From positions 43,314,501 through 43,378,500 of the forward strand of contig NC_073358.2 in assembly GCF_027580225.2 (NCBI RefSeq): a stretch of 64,000 nucleotides of DNA. The letters run 5' to 3'. Both the position numbers and the translations under genes were made by a program. The notes beneath the pieces were generated by a model, which had not been told where the DNA came from, did no database searches, and saw nothing but the letters and a program-made list of their open reading frames with translations. Numbering within the stretch: position 1 is the first letter of the stretch; every line of letters begins with the position of its first letter. Below are positions 57,931-64,000 of the stretch, piece by piece. This DNA is from Misgurnus anguillicaudatus. Taxonomy: Eukaryota; Chordata; Actinopteri; Cypriniformes; Cobitidae.

Positions 57931-58549
57931 GTTCTAAAAACACTTTATATTTTTTTACACCCCGCAAAAAAAGTAGGTAGATTTTTTAATCGGGATGCAC
58001 ATCCTTAATATCCTTTTTAACATGACATTTAAAATGCTTGTAAATGTCAGGATTTCTGAGTAAGCAAACTGTGTTGTATCTGATTAATTTAAATTCTGTT
58101 TAGTTTGTTTATCTGGGCAGTTTTTGCAATGTAAATGCACGCCCATTGGCATTATGTTGCTGTGGGTTTACTACTGCTGAAAAATGTGTTGGGCAGTTGT
58201 GTAATACTTCTTTTGTGTGGGGGATCTTTGTCTGGCCATGAACTTATCATAAACACAAGGTTAAATGTGTACAGAGCTAATTTTATGGTACTTCATTGTG
58301 TTTTGTTTGTGTGTAGTCAATAGGGTATTTACACTGGGCCCTAAAATAATTGTTTTATGCTCATCTGTATTATAAGTGCTGTGTGTCCGTCGCTGTTGAT
58401 GCGCAAATCCGTTTCCATGGTAACGGCAACTTTTCTGATTGGCAGAGCTCTCTTTTTGGTAGTGTATTTATTCACAAGATTGATAAATTAGTATTTTTCA
58501 AGGTAGATTTTACACATTTCTTCAATAAAAGCGGTCTTTATATTAACAT
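57931..58549. other. No feature recognised
   Basis: AT-rich sequence, nothing supported. Confidence 0.4.
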
Positions 58550-58591
58550 CAAAGGTTTTTTTAGAAGGATCTCTTGACAGAAATGCAATAT

Positions 58592-59414
58592 CCCTCCAGA
58601 AAAACGCAATTATGCGATTGCATGATTCAATGCATAATCAACCAAATTCCGCATATTTATGCAGGGGCCGAATTTTTTCAAATACTTTCTGTGATGTAGT
58701 ATGCTTGCTTATCATAGGAAGTAATAAGAAATGACTCTTTACATTAAGGTAGTAGCCTAGTGAGAACAGGGTTTTGGGGAATCACTTTTTTCTCTCTCTT
58801 TTTCATACAACCGCAGTTTTGGCAAGTTCCCGCAATTTTGGCAAGTTCCCGCAATTTTATTTCTGCAAGTTCCCGCAATTTTATTTCTGCAAGTTCCCGC
58901 AATTTTATTTCTGCAAGTTCCCGCAATTTTATTTTTGCAAGTTCCCGCAATTTTATTTTTGCAAGTTCCCGCAATTTTATTTTTGCAAGTTCCCGCAATT
59001 TTATTTTTGCAAGTTCCCGCAATTTTATTTTTGCAAGTTCCCGCAATTTTATTTTTGCAAGTTCCCGCAATTTTATTTTTGCAAGTTCCCGCAATTTTAT
59101 TTTTGCAAGTTCCCGCAATTTTATTTTTGCAAGTTCCCGCAATTTTATTTTTGCAAGTTCCCGCAATTTTATTTTTGCAAGTTCCCGCAATTTTATTTTT
59201 GCAAGTTCCCGCTATTTTATTTTTGCAAGTTCCCGCAATTTTATTTTTGCAAGTTCCCGCAATTTTTGCAAGTTCTCGCAATTTTTGCAAGTTCCCGCAA
59301 TTTCATTGCATAAAATTCTCGCATATTCCATTGCATTTTTTAAGAAAACGTGCCGCAAGATCAAGGATTTTTGCCTGCAACAATCACAAATAAAGCATTT
59401 TTCTGGAAGGACTG
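58592..59414. mobile_element. MITE with CCCTCCAGAAAAACGC ends and internal minisatellite, TSD TAT
   Basis: CCCTCCAGAAAAACGC at the left and the complement of GCATTTTTCTGGAAGGA at the right form a TIR. TAT is duplicated (58589-58591 and 59415-59417), and removal restores the host MITE's AATGCAATATAATATAC text. The minisatellite of 24-bp units occupies 58820-59302. Long Ala-Ser-Ser-Arg-Asn-Phe, Cys-Lys-Phe-Pro and Leu-Arg-Glu-Leu-Ala frames come from the unit length being divisible by three. Confidence 0.88.
58820..59302. repeat. 24-bp minisatellite, about 21 copies
   Basis: The unit is GCAAGTTCCCGCAATTTTAT plus four T-rich bases. Spacing of the word CAAGTTCCCGC is exactly 24 from 58866 to 59250. 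The first copies have TTTCTGC and later copies TTTTTGC. The two outer copies at each end use shorter units. Confidence 0.95.
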
Positions 59415-59912
59415 TATAATATACATAACTATGTTGAATGACCTTACAAAATGAACTGTATTGTTTTTATTACCTTAGAATGAGCCGTTTTATCAACATT
59501 CACCTACTACATGGAAGTCACCATTTCATGACGCCATGTTTCTACAGTAGCCCCAAATGAACAAACTGCTCAATAAAGCGTCTTTTGTCATTACGTTGTC
59601 TCAGATAATATACATAACTATATACAAATGACCCTACAAAATGAACTGTATTGTTTTTATTACCTTAGAATGAGCCGTTTTATCTACATTCACCTCTGAC
59701 ATAGAAGTCACCATACCGTGATGCCATGTGTTTACAGTAGCCCCAAATGGACAAATTGCTCAATAAAGCGTCTTTTGTCATTACGTTGTCTCAGACGATG
59801 ACGTGTTTGTCCTGTAGCAGCTACTGTAGCGTTTTGAAATGGAGGGGTGAGCTGTGGACTGAGCCGTTGGTTGCAATTCACAATCTACAAAATCTAAACA
59901 GTGGACATGTTA

Positions 59913-61437
59913 AGCTACATTCTTAACTGCATATGGCATATTCTCAAGTGACGTCATATGCAGTTTATTAGATGTAAATTTACTAACTTTTATAGGGATA
60001 TGGAAGAAAGATCTATTGATAAACGTTATGATTAAACAACCTGTAGTACAGATTAAAAGTACAGAAGTCTATAGCTAATTTAAAATTAATAAAGCGCACT
60101 GGTGTAGTTTACATCTCAGCATGTGTTTTTTGTTTCAATTCTGTTAGTTAAAGAAGAATGCTTTGTCTTGTGATGAAATAACATTGAAGTTTTTAGCTAA
60201 GTTTGGAGTTGTTTGATGGCAGTGTTTATTGATTTGACTGTCTCCTTTGAATATTAAGATAAACTGTACATAAGCATACATTATTACTTTGCTTAACCTC
60301 AGACTTTATGCATACTGATAAATTCACATTGTTAAATATGATTATTATTGATTACAAACGATTCTCTTCTTAGCTCATGTGTATATCTGCACACATGTGT
60401 GAGGTTGGCTGGTTCCTACTGGTAGTATTCTGATGGACTCTTGAAATATCAGTCTTCGCGTTGATCTGTGGCTTGATGAATCGTAATTTGTTTGGCCCCG
60501 GGGTGAGTGTTCAGCCTGACGTGTTTGTGCAGTTAAAAATGCCTCAGCTGTGGAAGAGGAGGCCGCATATCTAATGTGATTGAGTTTGACACTCTCCTCG
60601 CTTTACTTTCCCTCTGCAAATGCTCTCTTCCTTCTCTCAGTTCTTTGCCTTTTCCATACACACCATCCTGTCGTCTGACTGTCTACATAGCCTACATAAC
60701 TGTAGTTTTTAACAAATGTTTTTAACCGTACTGATATCTCAGGTGCCAATATTTAATGTTTTAAATACCAATGCGAGGTTTCTTTAAATAAAAAAAAAAA
60801 TCAAATTATTTTGCATAGTTGGGTAAGTGCAACTATTAGAATTTTCAAATTCATAACAGAGAAATGTCACATCCATAACGTTGTTTCCTCCTTATTATTG
60901 TGAACATGAAAATTAAAATAAAATAAATATTATTTATTCTTTGAAGAGCCTTCTCTTCTTCATTTGTTGGCTATTATTCTGGATTGTGTGTTTTAATTCA
61001 CAGAATTTTCCATAAAGTATGTTGTCCTCCAAAAACTTTCCTTTTTGTCACATCTATAACATGTATATTTTTCTTATCTAAAATAGAAAACGTGAGTATA
61101 GACTAATATTTTTCTAATGTTTGGACTCATCAGGGGTTTAGGAAAATATACAATAAACATACGGTTTAATATATTGGTAAAATACATTCTATGAGAAATA
61201 ATATTAATTTTAGACTGAAAATGTCATTTTTATGCTCATTTCACATCCATAATTTTTATGATTTATACAGTTTATATATTTGATAAAATATGCATCATTT
61301 TATTATTTAACATTATATTGTTATAGATATTGTATGATTTTGTTTGAATATTTTTTTCACATTTATTATGTACATGTTTTTTGCATGGTAGTAATTAAAC
61401 AGGCCATGACTCTTAAAAATAAAGGTGCTTCATGATG
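59913..61437. other. No gene recognised; possible unique regulatory block 60380-60640
   Basis: Poly-A/T rich with a poly-A run near 60789. The stretch 60380-60640 is repeat-free with higher GC (GGCCCCGGGGTGAGTGTTCA). No splice-flanked exon is seen. Confidence 0.35.
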
Positions 61438-61439
61438 CC

Positions 61440-61800
61440 ATAGGGGCCAGTCCCACCAAAAGCGCTTTAAACGCTTGCAAACGCAAGGCGCGACGCACTG
61501 CCTTTTTAAAAAAAAGAGCAGTGCGACGCGGCTTTTCATATTGCTAAGCAACCACCGAGTCAGCTGTCTTGTCAATCAAATATTGAAGCGTGAGCGCTCT
61601 TTTGCTGTTAACGGTCATATTAGCAGAAACTTTGTAAAGAGGACGCTTGCTCTGACCTTGTTTGAAGATGAGAGGTGCACAAACACGCAGGAGAGAGAGA
61701 GCGAGTGGAGTCCGGTTCTTCAAAGCAACTGTAAACTTCCCTTACCACAACGTAAGGCCCGCCTCTCCCCTCATTCGATTGGACATTGAAAAGACTCGAA
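61440..61800. repeat. Possible CpG-rich MITE fragment
   Basis: GGGGCCAGTCCCACC at 61443 and inverted CGACGCACTGC and GCAGTGCGACGCG words at 61492-61531 form a small hairpin. The opposite terminus is not seen. Confidence 0.35.
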
Positions 61801-62150
61801 TGACGTCAGAATAACAGAAAAATGGTGCATTGTGACATGCCTCTTGCCACACTAAAGTCACTAATGGTACACCTGGTGGTACCCCTGTAGATGAACAAGG
61901 AGTGTCATTGCTGGAATGCAATGGAAAAAAACAAACCACATATGTGTCATTTTGAGCATAGTAACCCCAACACAACAGCAATGTACAAGAATGAGAGCAT
62001 AAAATGAAATTACACATGAAAGATGTGATCAGGGTTATTTCATCAAAAAATTCAGTTTTGAAATGTTCCTAAAATAAGTGTTGATACATTAGCAATGTGT
62101 TGTTAAAATGAATTTGAACTTGTTTTCTTTGCGGTAAGCCTTTTCAAAAT
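61801..62150. other. No feature recognised
   Basis: Nothing supported. Confidence 0.4.
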
Positions 62151-62359
62151 ACACTGTAAAAAACTCTGTAGAAATTACAGTATTACTGGATATTACTGGC
62201 AACTAGCTGCCAGTAACTTACTGTAGATTTGACATTTATGTTATTTACTGGCAACAGTTTGTTCAAAGTTAAATGAATATGAAACATTTTAGTCTTTGTC
62301 TTCTATACAGCAAGTTACTGGCAACCAGCTGCATAATTACAGCAAATTTTTACAGTGTG
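62151..62359. mobile_element. MITE of the CACTGTAAAAAAATTGC family, copy 2 (opposite orientation)
   Basis: CACTGTAAAAAACTCTGTAG is the complement of the right end of the 48029 copy, and TTTACAGTG closes it. TTACTGGCAACTAGCTGCCA and CTTACTGTAG words match in reverse order. It is the same family and length, with decayed interior. Confidence 0.8.
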
Positions 62360-62439
62360 TTTTTTCCTATTCAATTTTTAGTAAATAAATTCATTTGGCA
62401 GAAATGTTTTGGTAGTTGATAGAATGAAGTCTAAGCCTA

Positions 62440-62730
62440 AAAGTTTAACTTTATATCTGCCTAGAAAATCACAACTTTTTATCTCAGTACACAATGTAAC
62501 TACAGAAGAGTTAAGTTTTAAATAGGAAAAATATTGAAACTCTTTGGTTATTTGTTAGCGCAATGCTAATGGTCTAATCAGATTCAATGGATTGTGCTAA
62601 GCTATGCTAAAAGTGCTAGCCCAGAGATCAGCTGAATGGATTCCAAAACCAATCAAATGAAATGTTTAACTCTAGGGGAGCTGGAAAATAAGCCTTTTTT
62701 TTTTTTTAAAGTGGAGTGTCCCTTAAATAT
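62440..62730. mobile_element. Right-hand half of the 54597-55742 foldback family
   Basis: AATATTGAAACTCTTTGGTT, ATCAGATTCAATGGATTGTG and AACTCTAGGGGAGCTGG follow the order of text at 55530-55740. The left half is absent. Confidence 0.75.
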
Positions 62731-62818
62731 AATGCCTCTTGAATGAGCACTTTTAATTTATATAAATTTATAAGAAAAATCTGATGTGAATATAACAATA
62801 AGATTTATATTTATATCT

Positions 62819-63119
62819 ACACTCTAAAAACAAACGGTGCTATAGCACCAAAAGTGGTTCTTTGCTCGTAATCATAGAAGAACCGTTTTTAGTGCCATAT
62901 AGCACCGGTGAAGCACCAGTGAAGCACCTGTGTAGAACCATATAGTGCTATATAGAACCATATTTGGTGCTATAGTGGTTCTATATGGCCCCTATATGGT
63001 TCTACACAGGTGCTTCACTGGTGCTTCACCGGTGCTATATGGCACTAAAAACGGTTCTTCTATGATTACGAGCAAAGAACATCTTTTGGTGCTATATAGC
63101 ACCGTTTGTTTTTTTAGAT
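62819..63119. mobile_element. Near-perfect 300-bp palindrome (foldback MITE)
   Basis: The left arm (62819 to about 62965) and right arm (about 62975 to 63119) are complements with only a few differences. GGTGCTATAGCACC, GAACCGTTTTTAGTGCCAT, GGTGAAGCACCAGTGAAGCA and their complements occur in mirrored order. The ends carry CTCTAAAAACAAACGG and CCGTTTGTTTTTTTAG. Such long inverted repeats extrude as cruciforms and fold into hairpin RNA if transcribed. Confidence 0.92.
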
Positions 63120-63159
63120 ACGCGGCCCACCAGGTTGTGAAAATCACTGCTTTAGAGCA

Positions 63160-63320
63160 CATTTAACATCTGAAGAACCCTTCTGATTTCAGAAAAAGGT
63201 TATTTAAGGTAAAAAAGGTTCTTTAGATCATAAAAATATATAAAGAAATGGTTCTTTGAGGAACCAAAAAAAAAGGTTATTCTATGGCATTGCTTTGAAG
63301 CACCTCTTAAGCACCTTTAT
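63160..63320. repeat. AAGGTTCTTT-rich fragment
   Basis: GGTTCTTTAGATCA, GGTTCTTTGAGGAACC and AAGAACCCTTCT words recur within 150 bases. They look like the remains of a related AAGAACC element. No defined ends. Confidence 0.4.
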
Positions 63321-64000
63321 TTTCTATTTACTGTAAGAGTAATTGCATGGAAAATGTCAAAATCTGGTTACAAAAAACACACATGCATTGTTTACACATG
63401 CATTACACTTGCACTGTATGTAAACTTTTTGGTAAATTCATTGAAGAAAAATGCATGTTGTGGCAGTTTAATTTCTGGTGTGACTTTAGAGTAAGGTTGT
63501 TTTACTAAGAGTCTCACTTACTGTAAACTACAAGCAACCATTTATGACACTGACTAAATGTTTATTTACTTTAGTTTACATGTACCAAGTGAGTCAAACA
63601 ATAATGGGCACTAATTGATACTCCCACACACACAGATACTTCAGCATGCCAATTTATTCAGTACTTATATTTTTGTGAGCATTTCATTTTCATATTATTT
63701 AACACTTTATTTTCACAATGTTGGTCCAAACTAGGCTGTTTCTAATGTCATCTCCTTATACGCAATACGTTTAGCTTCGTATGAGGTGCAGATAAATGTG
63801 TGTCTGTTGATTTTTCAAAATGCTCAATGGCAGTGAATTCGGCTAAAAATCCAAAGCGTTCAGCAAATAGATATTAGTGCCCTGCGGTCTATTTGGAAGC
63901 AGATGAATAGGATTGCGGTTGGAGTAATGTGCTCTCTACAATCATGGTTTGGCATGGACTGCTCGTGGCAGGCTGAGGATCAGGTCAATTTTTTCCCCAT
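63321..64000. other. No feature recognised to end of window
   Basis: AT-rich with no splice-flanked coding frame. The last 150 bases are repeat-free with moderate GC and could continue beyond the window. Confidence 0.4.

Larger units (their letters stand above)
58550..59912. mobile_element. MITE of the GGTGCAGTGTGTAA family, copy 5, split and internally duplicated
   Basis: The left part (TAGAAGGATCTCTTGACAGA) and the right part (AATATACATAAC onward) are the family text interrupted at 58592-59414. The stretch 59420-59604 is repeated as 59605-59791 with small differences, so the right part also contains a tandem duplication. The terminus is decayed. Confidence 0.75.

Noticed and set aside
58820..59302. 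Possible CRISPR-like array
   Set aside because: The units are contiguous, with no unique spacers. It is a minisatellite in a eukaryotic repeat.
58744..59419. Five overlapping frames of 148-219 codons with repeated motifs, looking like a repeat protein
   Set aside because: The DNA is a 24-bp tandem repeat divisible by three, so several frames stay open on both strands. It lies inside a transposon.

Overview
This window looks like ordinary non-coding DNA from a teleost fish, most likely a cyprinid (zebrafish, carp or goldfish group). The reasons are AT-rich vertebrate-style sequence with no dense open reading frames, long (GT)n, (TA)n, (ATT)n, (AG)n and (CTTT)n microsatellites, tRNA-derived SINEs, Tc1 fossils, and a dense mosaic of short terminal-inverted-repeat DNA transposons of the kinds that fill cyprinid genomes. 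One example is the family beginning TTAAAGGAATAGTTCACCC. I see no bacterial, phage, viral or organellar gene content, no rRNA, no intact tRNA and no CRISPR array. I could not search databases, so family names rest on terminal repeats, target-site duplications (TSDs) and recognisable protein fragments.

Protein-coding evidence is thin. Two plus-strand segments look like real exons: 33796-33936 (47 codons, strong GTAAGT donor) and 53191-53293 (a transmembrane segment). Their splice phases join exactly (2 + 1 bases), so they may be neighbouring exons of one membrane-protein gene separated by a 19.3 kb intron. I cannot name the gene. A third plus-strand ORF at 16464-16808 has protein-like composition but unconvincing splice sites. 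If the exons are real, most of the window is intron and upstream sequence of that gene. Most other long ORFs are products of low-complexity repeats.

Layout: 1-3440 holds microsatellites, a SINE, MITE fragments and a foldback element carrying a THAP-domain start. 3441-9600 is a run of MITEs, including a hAT element (4630-5493) with an 8-bp TSD, and a (TA)n tract. 9600-18290 holds more MITEs, an insertion with an 8-bp TSD and a CTCF-like motif, a Tc1 fossil, and unique sequence that could be regulatory. 18300-20715 is a 2.4 kb polypyrimidine tract containing a 259-bp MITE, and an almost identical MITE lies at 21863-22121. 22847-23640 is another unique block. 24498-25526 is a hAT-like element. 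26451-29153 is a PIF-Harbinger element whose decayed Myb-like gene was split by a hAT insertion (27411-28841). 31289-32256 and 38107-38501 are further hAT elements. 36661-37815 is a three-level nest. 39465-44236 and 47838-49840 are nested MITEs. 51180-52470 contains a tandem duplication. 54184-55742 holds adjacent and nested elements. 58550-59912 holds a MITE with a 24-bp minisatellite, inserted into another MITE. 62819-63119 is a nearly perfect 300-bp palindrome.

No set of genes here works together as a pathway. What the window mainly records is insertion history, often with relative ages readable from nesting. I did not find a convincing novel biological system. The best leads are the exon pair, the THAP foldback element, the minisatellite-bearing transposon, and several repeat-free blocks rich in homeodomain, POU or nuclear-receptor-like motifs.
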